A DNA stretch of 34,864 nucleotides from A37T11 sp964546645 (GTDB lineage: Bacteria; Bacteroidota; Bacteroidia; Sphingobacteriales; Sphingobacteriaceae): positions 1-34,864 of the forward strand of contig CAZJKM010000021.1 in assembly GCA_964546645.1 (NCBI GenBank), in the 5' to 3' direction. The notes under the pieces were generated by a model. The model made no database searches. It had not been told where the DNA came from and saw nothing but the letters and a program-made list of their open reading frames with translations. Of this stretch, positions 7,181 to 14,435 are shown piece by piece. Each line of letters opens with the position of its first letter. The first letter of the stretch is position 1. The position numbers were made by a program, and so were the translations under genes.

Positions 7181-7972
7181 AAACAGTGCGTTTCCATATA
7201 TTTTCTTCAGCTGTTTCAGGACGAGGGATGACGGAACGAAAGGCGAAAATAAACTACTGAGGCGGTTTATCTTACCGGGTATATACGTGAGTCGTCGTTT
7301 CTTAAAGGCAGACAACCCTTCCCGGGCCACCTGCTGAACGGGCATCAGGTAACGCTGCAGGGACACAAAATTGTCGGTACCGGTCATCTCTGTAGCGATC
7401 CCCCCCGGCAAAAACACCGTCAGCGAAAAGTCCGGATTTTCCAGTTCCTGTGATAACGCTGTAGCGAAATTCAGGAGGAATCCTTTCGTGCCGGAATAAA
7501 CGGCCTGGTACGGAACCGGCCAGCGCGCCGCCATACTGGAAACAATCATAATCCCTCCCTCCTTGCCGGGTTCATCAAAATAGGCCGTCAGGCGGTTGGT
7601 CATCTGCACCACGCTGACCACATTGGTTTGCAATATAGCCTCAAATTGCTCCCATTCCATTTTTATATGATGACCGAAATAGGTGACACCGGCGTTCAGC
7701 ACCGCCCCTGCCAGGTCACGGCCGTCCAGGCAATGGTCCAGCACCCTTCCGGCATCTTCACGTACGGTCAAATCAGCCGGCACCAGTTCAACACTGACCG
7801 TTGCCTGTTGCGCAATCGCCGCCCTAAGCTGCTCCAGCCGGTCCGGGCGGCGGGCCGTCAGGATCAGATTGGCCTGCTCCCGCACCGCCAGCTGTACAGC
7901 CATCTCCCGGCCCAGCCCGGAAGAGGCGCCGGTTACCAGTACCCACCTGTTTTTGAGTCTCAGTTTACGCAT
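7166..7972 (-). CDS. Short-chain dehydrogenase/reductase (SDR)
   Basis: A 268-aa NAD(P)-dependent oxidoreductase of the classical SDR family. The cofactor motif TGASSGLGREMA is at residues 13-24, the structural NAGV motif near residue 93, and the catalytic YSGTK (Tyr-x-x-x-Lys) near residue 157, with the catalytic Ser in MIVSSMAARW. ATG at 7972 is preferred over the longer frame starting at 8053, because a -7 box lies at 7998-8005 inside that extension and the extra residues do not resemble the family. The substrate is unknown; the type resembles acyl/keto-reductases of the DltE/YqjQ sort. Its end overlaps the inverted repeat. Confidence 0.9.
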   Translation of the reverse strand: MRKLRLKNRWVLVTGASSGLGREMAVQLAVREQANLILTARRPDRLEQLRAAIAQQATVSVELVPADLTVREDAGRVLDHCLDGRDLAGAVLNAGVTYFGHHIKMEWEQFEAILQTNVVSVVQMTNRLTAYFDEPGKEGGIMIVSSMAARWPVPYQAVYSGTKGFLLNFATALSQELENPDFSLTVFLPGGIATEMTGTDNFVSLQRYLMPVQQVAREGLSAFKKRRLTYIPGKINRLSSLFSPFVPSSLVLKQLKKIYGNALFKNDE

Positions 7973-7997
7973 GAAGTCGCCTGTTTCACCACAGACG

Positions 7998-8005
7998 CAA
8001 ACATA
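7998..8005 (-). promoter_or_regulatory. -7 box for the SDR gene
   Basis: On the minus strand TATGTTTG fits TAnnTTTG, 25 bp before the ATG at 7972. It decides against the longer reading frame. Confidence 0.5.
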
Positions 8006-8199
8006 CGACTTTCGTTCTGCTTTCGCACGGTTACCGGACGATCCGGTTTGCATATCAGCGACGGTTTAGCTAAGTTTGCTATATGGTGTGCCACGGCCCG
8101 GGCAGTCTGAACCCCGGCAATCTGTAGCAATTAGGACCTATAATACGTCAACGTTAATGTTAAAATATGTTAACACACCAAAATGCGTAATTAATTCAA

Positions 8200-8207
8200 T
8201 AACTTTG
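8200..8207 (+). promoter_or_regulatory. -7 box for the FKBP lipoprotein pair
   Basis: TAACTTTG matches TAnnTTTG 15 bp before the ATG at 8223, giving a short leader. Confidence 0.55.
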
Positions 8208-8222
8208 CAAACAATAAGAATC

Positions 8223-8831
8223 ATGAAAAAATTAAGACTGAATGCTGTAGTGGCGGGATTGATTGGGATTTTCGTACTTACAGCCTGTAAAAAGGACCCT
8301 GTCGAACCCTATGACTTTGATAAGTACCTGGATATCGAGGCACCGATTCTTCAGCGATATGTGGACAGCCTGGTAACAATCGGAGAAATCAGCCAGGCGC
8401 ATCTCCAGATGGACGGCCGGGGTATTTGGTTTGAGTTACTGAATCCGGGTGACGGCAACTACAATTACCGATTTGAGATGCTGCCTGATTTTACAAAAGT
8501 GATACACGCGCCCAAGGTAACGGTTAAGTATTCCGGAAAATTATTAAACGGCGTTGAATTTGACAAAAACACGAATCCGAACGGGGATGTATTCGCTTTG
8601 ACGAATGTCATACCCGCATGGATATGGTGCTTCCTGCCTCATACAATCGAAGGAGAGGATATCGGTGAATATGCTGGTTTAACATATGCCGGGATTTCAA
8701 AAGGTGCTAAAATCAGATTCATTACCCCCTCCCCGTATGCCTATCAGGACCGGATAAGAGGTTCTATCCCGCCCAACTCCCCGCTTGATTACACGATCGA
8801 AGTCATAGATATAACGGATCAGACTTACTAA
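8223..8831 (+). CDS. FKBP-type peptidyl-prolyl isomerase-like lipoprotein
   Basis: This 202-aa protein begins with a lipoprotein signal peptide: a basic start, a hydrophobic core and lipobox LTAC, with Cys near residue 21 followed by KKDP. The remainder holds one FKBP-like domain with a PKVTVKYSGKLLNGVEFDKN strand pair and the IRGSIPPNSPLDYTIEVIDI ending typical of FKBPs. The active-site aromatic residues are only partly kept. Start 8223 is chosen over 8076 because only it yields a signal peptide and it follows a promoter box. It probably acts as a chaperone at the outer membrane and is followed after 15 bp by a second such gene. Confidence 0.85.
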   Translation: MKKLRLNAVVAGLIGIFVLTACKKDPVEPYDFDKYLDIEAPILQRYVDSLVTIGEISQAHLQMDGRGIWFELLNPGDGNYNYRFEMLPDFTKVIHAPKVTVKYSGKLLNGVEFDKNTNPNGDVFALTNVIPAWIWCFLPHTIEGEDIGEYAGLTYAGISKGAKIRFITPSPYAYQDRIRGSIPPNSPLDYTIEVIDITDQTY

Positions 8832-8846
8832 AACTACACATTACGA

Positions 8847-9779
8847 ATGAATATACCCTGCCCCCGTTTTTCACTGTTAGTGGCATGTTTATCGGCTATC
8901 CTCTTTGTTTCCTGCGAAAAAAAGGAATACCAGACCATTGAAGAGCTGGACGAAGAGAATATCCGGAATTATATACAGGCCAACGGGCTGACCGTCCAAC
9001 TGTTTGAAAACACCGGTATCTATTACCAGGTAATGCAGGAAGGTACCGGCAAGGACATTGAATACACCGACCAGGTACCGCTGGTGTTTACCCAACGAAG
9101 CCTGGACGGCCAATACCAGGCGATCGACTCCCTGCACAGCAATAACCGGTATGCTGATTTTTTCGGCTATTTCCCGTTTGGTTCTTCTTATGCGGGACAG
9201 CCCGGATCGCCGGTGGAAAAAGAAGAAAGCATGAAGATGGTGGTGAAACAGGTATTGAAAAAAGCAGGTGGCCGGATCCGGGTGATTGTCCCGTCCAGGC
9301 AACTGTGGGGGCGTAACGGGGTTCGCAGCAGAGGTATTCCGCCGAATGCATCCATTGATTACACCATCCACGTGATTGATGATCTGGACCAATACGACGA
9401 CCACCAGATCCGGAACGCAATTGTCAATGCCGGATATACGGTTGACGAGTTTACTAAAAACAGTGACGGTGTTTATTATAAAATACTCAGCGCAGGCAGC
9501 GGTGCTCCTGTTGCCATTGACACCACCATCAATGCACAATACACGCTGAGACGCCCAGACGGCCAGATCGTAGAAGAAAATGACGAGTTTAAAATCAAAC
9601 TGAACGCGGCAAACGTAGGTGTAAATGCGTGGTTAACGGTATTGCCGAACATCAGACGAGGAGGAAAAGTCCGGCTTTTTGCACCGAGTAAACAGGCCTA
9701 CGGATTAAGCGGCATCAATAGTAGTGGCATTCCCCCTTTTCTTCCGCTTGACTTTGAAATAACGCTCAACACGGAATAA
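8847..9779 (+). CDS. Lipoprotein with two FKBP-like domains
   Basis: A 310-aa lipoprotein with lipobox FVSC (Cys near residue 23, followed by EKKEYQ). Two FKBP-like repeats are visible. The first, about residues 40-180, ends in RGIPPNASIDYTIHVIDDLD. The second, about 190-310, has AQYTLRRPDGQIVEENDEF and ends in SSGIPPFLPLDFEITLN. The Y-G and I-P-P-N signature pieces are present, but other catalytic residues are degenerate, so a binding or chaperone role is as likely as isomerase activity. It forms a short operon with the preceding paralogue. Confidence 0.85.
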   Translation: MNIPCPRFSLLVACLSAILFVSCEKKEYQTIEELDEENIRNYIQANGLTVQLFENTGIYYQVMQEGTGKDIEYTDQVPLVFTQRSLDGQYQAIDSLHSNNRYADFFGYFPFGSSYAGQPGSPVEKEESMKMVVKQVLKKAGGRIRVIVPSRQLWGRNGVRSRGIPPNASIDYTIHVIDDLDQYDDHQIRNAIVNAGYTVDEFTKNSDGVYYKILSAGSGAPVAIDTTINAQYTLRRPDGQIVEENDEFKIKLNAANVGVNAWLTVLPNIRRGGKVRLFAPSKQAYGLSGINSSGIPPFLPLDFEITLNTE

Positions 9780-9781
9780 GG

Positions 9782-9809
9782 GCAGGTGCCGGTACCTGCT
9801 GAATTTTTT
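9782..9809 (+). terminator. Terminator of the FKBP operon
   Basis: GCAGGT and ACCTGC form a 6-bp stem with a 6-base loop, then TGAA and six to seven T, directly behind the FKBP stop codon. Confidence 0.7.
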
Positions 9810-9828
9810 CTGTTTTTTTATTTTTTTC

Positions 9829-9859
9829 TTGCTAATCCGGAATTCTTGCTGTACATTTG
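9829..9859 (+). promoter_or_regulatory. Promoter of the aromatic biosynthesis operon
   Basis: TTG at 9829-9831 and TACATTTG at 9852-9859 are separated by 20 bp, the normal Bacteroidota -33/-7 spacing. The predicted start of transcription (about 9864-9866) is only about six bases before the leader peptide ATG at 9871. Confidence 0.7.
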
Positions 9860-9870
9860 GCACATCAAAA

Positions 9871-9942
9871 ATGAAAATGAGACAACATAATGCATATTGG
9901 TTCTTTGGTTACTTTTACTTTAGCAGTAAGGGCCGGGATTGA
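9871..9942 (+). CDS. Aromatic-rich leader peptide of the pheA-aro operon
   Basis: A 23-codon ORF too short for normal gene calling. It begins MKMRQHN and then reads AYWFFGYFYF, that is Tyr, Trp, Phe, Phe, Gly, Tyr, Phe, Tyr, Phe, and ends SSKGRD with TGA at 9940-9942. Eight of nine consecutive residues are aromatic, a composition expected only for an attenuation leader sensing charged tRNA-Phe, tRNA-Tyr and tRNA-Trp. It starts a few bases behind a good promoter and ends 33 bp before a strong terminator hairpin that precedes prephenate dehydratase. Its last codons (9932-9940) are complementary to the terminator 5' arm. Confidence 0.85.
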   Translation: MKMRQHNAYWFFGYFYFSSKGRD

Positions 9943-9987
9943 TATGTAGAATAATAGATGATATTATGAAAACAGAAAAGTCCCGGC
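9932..9987 (+). promoter_or_regulatory. Antiterminator helix of the aromatic attenuator
   Basis: GCCGGGATT (9932-9940, last codons of the leader peptide) can pair over nine positions, including one G-U pair, with AGTCCCGGC (9979-9987), the 5' arm of the terminator. The terminator 3' arm carries almost the same sequence (GCCGGGAC), so the two pairings exclude each other. A ribosome stalled on the aromatic codons would leave 9932-9940 free; one that reaches the stop codon would cover it. Confidence 0.75.
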
Positions 9988-10010
9988 GTGTAGGCCGGGA
10001 CTTTTTTTTT
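9976..10010 (+). terminator. Attenuator terminator before prephenate dehydratase
   Basis: AAAAGTCCCGGC and GCCGGGACTTTT form a perfect 12-bp stem with a 6-base loop (GTGTAG), followed by an unbroken T-run ending at 10010, ten bases before the pheA ATG. A terminator directly in front of the first structural gene makes sense only as a regulated attenuator. Confidence 0.9.
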
Positions 10011-10020
10011 ACACGGAATA

Positions 10021-10848
10021 ATGAGTAAAAAACGGGTAGCAATACAGGGCACAAGGGCTTCTTTCCATGAAGAAGCGGCATACAAATATTTCGGCGAAGA
10101 TATCACAACCGTCGAGTGCGAATCTTTTAAGCGCACCTGCGATGTCCTGAAACAGGGAGATGCTGACTATGTTGTGATGGCCATCGAAAATTCCATTGCG
10201 GGCAGTCTCTTACCGAACTATAACCTGTTGCGCGACTACCGTTTCCAGATCACCGGCGAAGTATACCTCAGCATCCAGCTGCACCTGATGGCACTGCCCG
10301 GTGTTCCTTTCGAGGATATCAAGTTCATAGAGTCGCACCCGATTGCCATCCGGCAATGTGCCGACTTTCTGGAGGACAACCCCCAGATTAAAGTCAGCGA
10401 AGGGATGGATACGGCCGCCTGTGCTAAAAAGATCAGTGAAAACCAGTTACACAACACAGCCGCCATCGCCAACCAGCTGGCAGCTAAACTCTATGGTCTC
10501 CACATACTGGAACGCCGGTTAGAAACCAATAAAAAGAACTACACCCGTTTTCTGATCCTTTCCAATGAGATCAACAACAATCCGCTGGCAAATAAAGCAT
10601 CTCTTTCTTTTCAGACCGGCAACCAGATCGGGGCTTTGTACAAAGTATTGCATTGCTTTGCGGAACAGCATATCAATCTGAGTAAGATCCAGTCCATGCC
10701 GGTACTCGGCAAACGGAATGAATACGAATTTTATGTGGATATCGAATGGAAAAAGCAACAGGATTATGATGCCGCCATCCGAAAGGTACTGAAGCATACC
10801 ATCAATTTCACCATTATGGGTGAGTACCAGAAAAATGACAAAGTATAA
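10021..10848 (+). CDS. pheA: Prephenate dehydratase
   Basis: This 275-aa cytoplasmic enzyme converts prephenate to phenylpyruvate in phenylalanine synthesis. The catalytic PDT domain (residues 1-180) shows GTRASFHEEAA, the ENSIAGSLLPNYNLL motif and the NYTRFLIL motif with the catalytic Thr-Arg-Phe. Residues about 195-275 form an ACT domain (NQIGALYKVLHCFAEQHINL SKIQS-type) for Phe feedback inhibition. It is the monofunctional form, with chorismate mutase supplied by the next gene. It is the first gene after the attenuator. Confidence 0.95.
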   Translation: MSKKRVAIQGTRASFHEEAAYKYFGEDITTVECESFKRTCDVLKQGDADYVVMAIENSIAGSLLPNYNLLRDYRFQITGEVYLSIQLHLMALPGVPFEDIKFIESHPIAIRQCADFLEDNPQIKVSEGMDTAACAKKISENQLHNTAAIANQLAAKLYGLHILERRLETNKKNYTRFLILSNEINNNPLANKASLSFQTGNQIGALYKVLHCFAEQHINLSKIQSMPVLGKRNEYEFYVDIEWKKQQDYDAAIRKVLKHTINFTIMGEYQKNDKV

Positions 10849-10896
10849 TAACACGAAATAGCACACAAAATAATTAAAACAAAAACAACACATAGC

Positions 10897-12003
10897 ATGA
10901 AGCTGAATTTAGACATCCTCCCCCTGAGTTCATGGTTGAATACAGGTAAAGAACCACTGGTTATTGCAGGCCCCTGCAGTGCGGAAACAGAAGAACAACT
11001 GCTCGGCACTGCTCACCTGCTGGCTGCGACCGGAAAAGTATCGGTATTGCGTGCCGGTATCTGGAAACCCCGTACCCGCCCCGGAGAATTTGAAGGGATC
11101 GGCAGTATTGGCCTGGAGTGGCTGAAAAAAGCGAAAGAGGAAACCGGCCTGCCCACCACCGTGGAAGTAGCCACGGCTAAACACGTGGAAGAGGCGTTAG
11201 CCGCCGGCGTGGATATTTTATGGGTAGGTGCCCGTTCAACGGCCAATCCATTCACCGTACAGGAAATTGCAGATGCCCTGAAAGGAGTGGATGTCCCGGT
11301 ACTGGTGAAAAATCCGGTTAATCCCGACCTGTCACTTTGGATCGGCGCACTGGAGCGTATTAACCGCGCCGGCATTAGAAAACTGGCTGCCATTCACCGG
11401 GGTTTCTCTTCTTATGAGAAGACTGCTTTCCGCAATGAGCCGATGTGGGATGTCGCCATCCAGCTCAAAACCGTAGCTCCTGAGCTGCCGATCATCAATG
11501 ACCCGAGCCACATCTGCGGTAACCGCGAACTGATCCCTTATGTTGTACAAAAGGCAGTGGATCTGGATATGCAGGGATTCATCATCGAGTCGCACATTGA
11601 TCCTTCCGTAGCATGGACGGATGCCAAGCAGCAGCTGACCCCGGCGGCCCTGGCAGATCTGATCGACCACGTCCAGCTGCGTCATGCAGCGTCCAATGAC
11701 CCTGTATTTGAAGACAAACTGGCCCAGCTGCGGAAAGAGATTGACAAACTGGACGACCAGGTCATCAAGACGGTGGCTGACCGGATGAAGATCGTGGAAA
11801 AAATCGGTGAATACAAGCGGGATAACGATGTAACCATCCTGCAGGTAAACCGCTGGGATGAGATCATCCAGAAACGGGGTAACCTGGCACAGGCGCTGAA
11901 GCTGGACAAAGACTTCACCGTAAAACTGATGGAACTGATCCACAACGAATCGATCCGCAAGCAAAACGAGATCATGAACGCCAAACCGGCAATAGAGGCA
12001 TAA
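10897..12003 (+). CDS. Bifunctional DAHP synthase / chorismate mutase
   Basis: A 368-aa fusion. Residues about 15-255 are a KDO8P-synthase-like DAHP synthase with VIAGPCSAET, RAGIWKPRTRPGEFEG, LVKNPVNPD, the IHRGFSSYEK segment and NDPSHICGNRE; it catalyses the first step of the shikimate pathway. Residues about 268-358 are an AroQ-type chorismate mutase (LRKEIDKLDDQVIKTVADRM, then KIVEKIGEYKRDN) making prephenate for the preceding enzyme. The fused mutase domain is known in relatives to mediate feedback control. The stop overlaps the next ATG (TAATG), showing translational coupling. Confidence 0.95.
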   Translation: MKLNLDILPLSSWLNTGKEPLVIAGPCSAETEEQLLGTAHLLAATGKVSVLRAGIWKPRTRPGEFEGIGSIGLEWLKKAKEETGLPTTVEVATAKHVEEALAAGVDILWVGARSTANPFTVQEIADALKGVDVPVLVKNPVNPDLSLWIGALERINRAGIRKLAAIHRGFSSYEKTAFRNEPMWDVAIQLKTVAPELPIINDPSHICGNRELIPYVVQKAVDLDMQGFIIESHIDPSVAWTDAKQQLTPAALADLIDHVQLRHAASNDPVFEDKLAQLRKEIDKLDDQVIKTVADRMKIVEKIGEYKRDNDVTILQVNRWDEIIQKRGNLAQALKLDKDFTVKLMELIHNESIRKQNEIMNAKPAIEA

Positions 12004-13295
12004 TGGAAGGCAGTACACACTTATCGCTATCCAACAGCAGACGTGTGCTCTCCGGGACGGTACAGCTTACCGGCTCAAAAAGTGAAAGCAACAGGGCGCT
12101 CATTCTTGCCTCCCTGTCAGGCGGCCGGGTAAGCGTTGAAAACCTGAGTGATGCGGATGATACAGCCATCATGCAGGAGGCGCTCGCGGCAGCGGCACAG
12201 GCAGGGACGGAGGTTACCACGGTGGATATCGGTCCGGCAGGCACAGCCATGCGCTTCCTGACGGCCTACCTCCCGCTGGTGAGTGGTGGAGAGTTTCTGC
12301 TGACGGGAACGGCCCGTATGCAGCAGCGGCCGATCGGTATTTTAGCGGAAGCACTGAAAACACTGGGAGCCGATATTACCTATGCCGGAGCAGCGGGTTT
12401 CCCCCCTCTCCGGATCCGGGGAGGTTTCCGGCAGTCAGCTAACCGGATCAGCATCAAAGGCAGTGTAAGCAGTCAGTATCTCTCAGCCCTGCTGCTCATT
12501 GCCGCCGCATTACCCCAGGGCCTCGAACTGCATATAGAGGATGAGCTCACGTCCAGGCCCTATGTGGAAATGACCCTCCGTATGCTGGAAGAAACAGGCA
12601 TCACACACCACTGGGCAGACCAGGTGATCACTATCTCCCCGCAGCAACCGGCGAATAGTGTCATTTATGTAGAGCCCGACTGGAGTGCTGCCTCTTACTG
12701 GTATGCGATGCTGGCACTCGCAGGAGAAGGTAGTTTGTTCCTGCGGGGATTGAAAAAGGATAGCCTGCAGGGCGACCGGGCCATTACGGAAATCATGGAA
12801 CATTTCGGCATTGCATCCGTTTTTGAACAGGACGGGGTTACCCTGAGCAAAACCGGACGGCGTAGCGGAAAGCAGTTATTTGATTTCAAATCGTGTCCTG
12901 ATCTGGCACAGACCGTTATCGTGTGCTGTGCAGCTCTTGGCCTGGAAGCCGCTTTCACCGGATTGGAGACGCTGAAGATCAAGGAAACCGACCGGATAGC
13001 AGCCCTGCAACAGGAGTTGAAGAAGTTTGGTGTAATCCTCACAGAAACGGCTCCTCAGGTATACCACCTGGATACCAGCAACCGGTATGTTCCGGAAACA
13101 TTGCATATCCACACCTACGAAGACCATCGCATGGCCATGGCCTTCGCACCGCTGGCCCTGGTTTTCCCGAAGGTGGTGATCGAAGATCCCGCAGTGGTCG
13201 GCAAATCGTACCCGGCTTTCTGGCACGACCTGGAACAGCATGGCTTTCATGTCGACCGGCCGGACATCCCGGTAACCGGTTCGTTTAGTAAATAA
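12003..13295 (+). CDS. aroA: 3-phosphoshikimate 1-carboxyvinyltransferase (EPSP synthase)
   Basis: This 430-aa cytoplasmic enzyme joins shikimate 3-phosphate and phosphoenolpyruvate to EPSP. The family motifs are LTGSKSESNRALILASLSGG, GPAGTAMRFLTAYL, the QQRPI loop, KETDRIAALQQEL and EDHRMAMAFAPLAL. The GPAGTAMRF sequence shows a Gly-Thr-Ala-Met-Arg core. The ATG overlaps the preceding stop codon. Length and both globular halves are normal. Confidence 0.96.
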   Translation: MEGSTHLSLSNSRRVLSGTVQLTGSKSESNRALILASLSGGRVSVENLSDADDTAIMQEALAAAAQAGTEVTTVDIGPAGTAMRFLTAYLPLVSGGEFLLTGTARMQQRPIGILAEALKTLGADITYAGAAGFPPLRIRGGFRQSANRISIKGSVSSQYLSALLLIAAALPQGLELHIEDELTSRPYVEMTLRMLEETGITHHWADQVITISPQQPANSVIYVEPDWSAASYWYAMLALAGEGSLFLRGLKKDSLQGDRAITEIMEHFGIASVFEQDGVTLSKTGRRSGKQLFDFKSCPDLAQTVIVCCAALGLEAAFTGLETLKIKETDRIAALQQELKKFGVILTETAPQVYHLDTSNRYVPETLHIHTYEDHRMAMAFAPLALVFPKVVIEDPAVVGKSYPAFWHDLEQHGFHVDRPDIPVTGSFSK

Positions 13296-13322
13296 AAGGT
13301 AGAACAATACGCAATCATAAAA

Positions 13323-14420
13323 ATGGCAGGTAATTCATTTGGTCAGGCTTTCAGGATCACCACTTTCGGTGAATCGCACGGCGAAGCGATCGGGGTAATT
13401 ATTGATGGCTGTCCCCCCCATATCACCGTAGATCCCGATTTTATACAGGCAGAACTTGATAAACGAAGGCCCGGACAATCAAAGATCACCACACAACGCA
13501 AAGAAAGTGATACGGTAAAAGTTCTTTCCGGGATATTTGAAGGAAAGACCACCGGTACCCCACTCTGCATGGTCATTCCGAATGAGGATCAGCGCTCAAA
13601 GGATTATTCGCATATCGCCGATAAATACCGGCCTTCACATGCGGACTTTACGTACCAGATCAAGTATGGCATCCGTGATTACCGGGGTGGCGGCCGCTCT
13701 TCCGCACGCGAAACAGCAGCCCGGGTGGCGGCAGGTGCCATCGCAAAACTGTTCCTTGAACAGCAGGGCATTGCCGTATTCGCCCACGTATCGGGCGTTG
13801 GCGCGATCGAAGCGCCGAATGTGGATACCAATGACCTGCAAGTTCTGACTGCTACACGCGAAGAGAACCCGGTGCGCTGTGCCGACCCGGCCACGGCCCA
13901 TGAAATGCTGGCGTACATTGACGGGGTCCGCAAAGCGGGCGATACGGTTGGAGGAAGAGTCAGCGGTATCATCCGCGGTGTACCGGTGGGTCTGGGTGAG
14001 CCGGTTTTTGACAAGCTGCATGCCGACCTGGGAAAAGCAATGCTAAGCATCAATGCAGTACACGGATTTGAATACGGATCCGGCTTCGCCGGCTCAACCA
14101 TGCGCGGATCAGAGCACAACGACATTTTTTCCAATCCCGATCAGGATGCCAGGCGCCTGCGGACACAGACCAATTTCTCCGGCGGCATACAGGGCGGCAT
14201 CTCCAACGGCATGGACATTACTTTCAATGTGGCCTTCAAACCGGTGGCAACCATCATGCAGTCACAGGAAACCGTTGATCAGGAGGGCAACTCCACCGAG
14301 ATTACGGGTAAGGGGCGCCACGATCCGTGTGTGGTCCCAAGGGCGGTAGCGATTGTGGAAGCAATGGCAGCGCTGACCATTGCCGACCATTTCCTCAGAA
14401 ACGGCCTGTATGCCCACTGA
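13323..14420 (+). CDS. aroC: Chorismate synthase
   Basis: A 365-aa FMN-dependent enzyme converting EPSP to chorismate. Motifs: GESHGEAIGVIIDGCPP, RRPGQSKITTQRKESDTV, GGGRSSARETAARVAAGAIA and the FSGGIQGGISNGMDI segment. It is the last gene of the operon, 27 bp after aroA. tyrA, aroB and a dedicated aromatic aminotransferase, which often accompany this set in Bacteroidota, are absent from the cluster. Confidence 0.97.
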   Translation: MAGNSFGQAFRITTFGESHGEAIGVIIDGCPPHITVDPDFIQAELDKRRPGQSKITTQRKESDTVKVLSGIFEGKTTGTPLCMVIPNEDQRSKDYSHIADKYRPSHADFTYQIKYGIRDYRGGGRSSARETAARVAAGAIAKLFLEQQGIAVFAHVSGVGAIEAPNVDTNDLQVLTATREENPVRCADPATAHEMLAYIDGVRKAGDTVGGRVSGIIRGVPVGLGEPVFDKLHADLGKAMLSINAVHGFEYGSGFAGSTMRGSEHNDIFSNPDQDARRLRTQTNFSGGIQGGISNGMDITFNVAFKPVATIMQSQETVDQEGNSTEITGKGRHDPCVVPRAVAIVEAMAALTIADHFLRNGLYAH

Positions 14421-14435
14421 TGGTGGCCGTTTCTT
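14399..14435. terminator. Hairpin at the convergent aroC / E1 junction
   Basis: AAACGGCC (14399-14406) and GGCCGTTT (14425-14432) form an 8-bp stem that spans the aroC stop codon and abuts the stop of the opposing gene at 14434; TTTCTT follows on the plus strand. It is likely shared as a terminator by the convergent genes. Confidence 0.6.

Noticed and set aside
7972..8053. Longer N-terminus of the SDR gene (start 8053)
   Set aside because: The extra 27 residues are not SDR-like and a -7 promoter box lies inside them.
8076..8222. Longer N-terminus of the first FKBP lipoprotein (start 8076)
   Set aside because: It hides the signal peptide and spans the TAACTTTG promoter box at 8200-8207.
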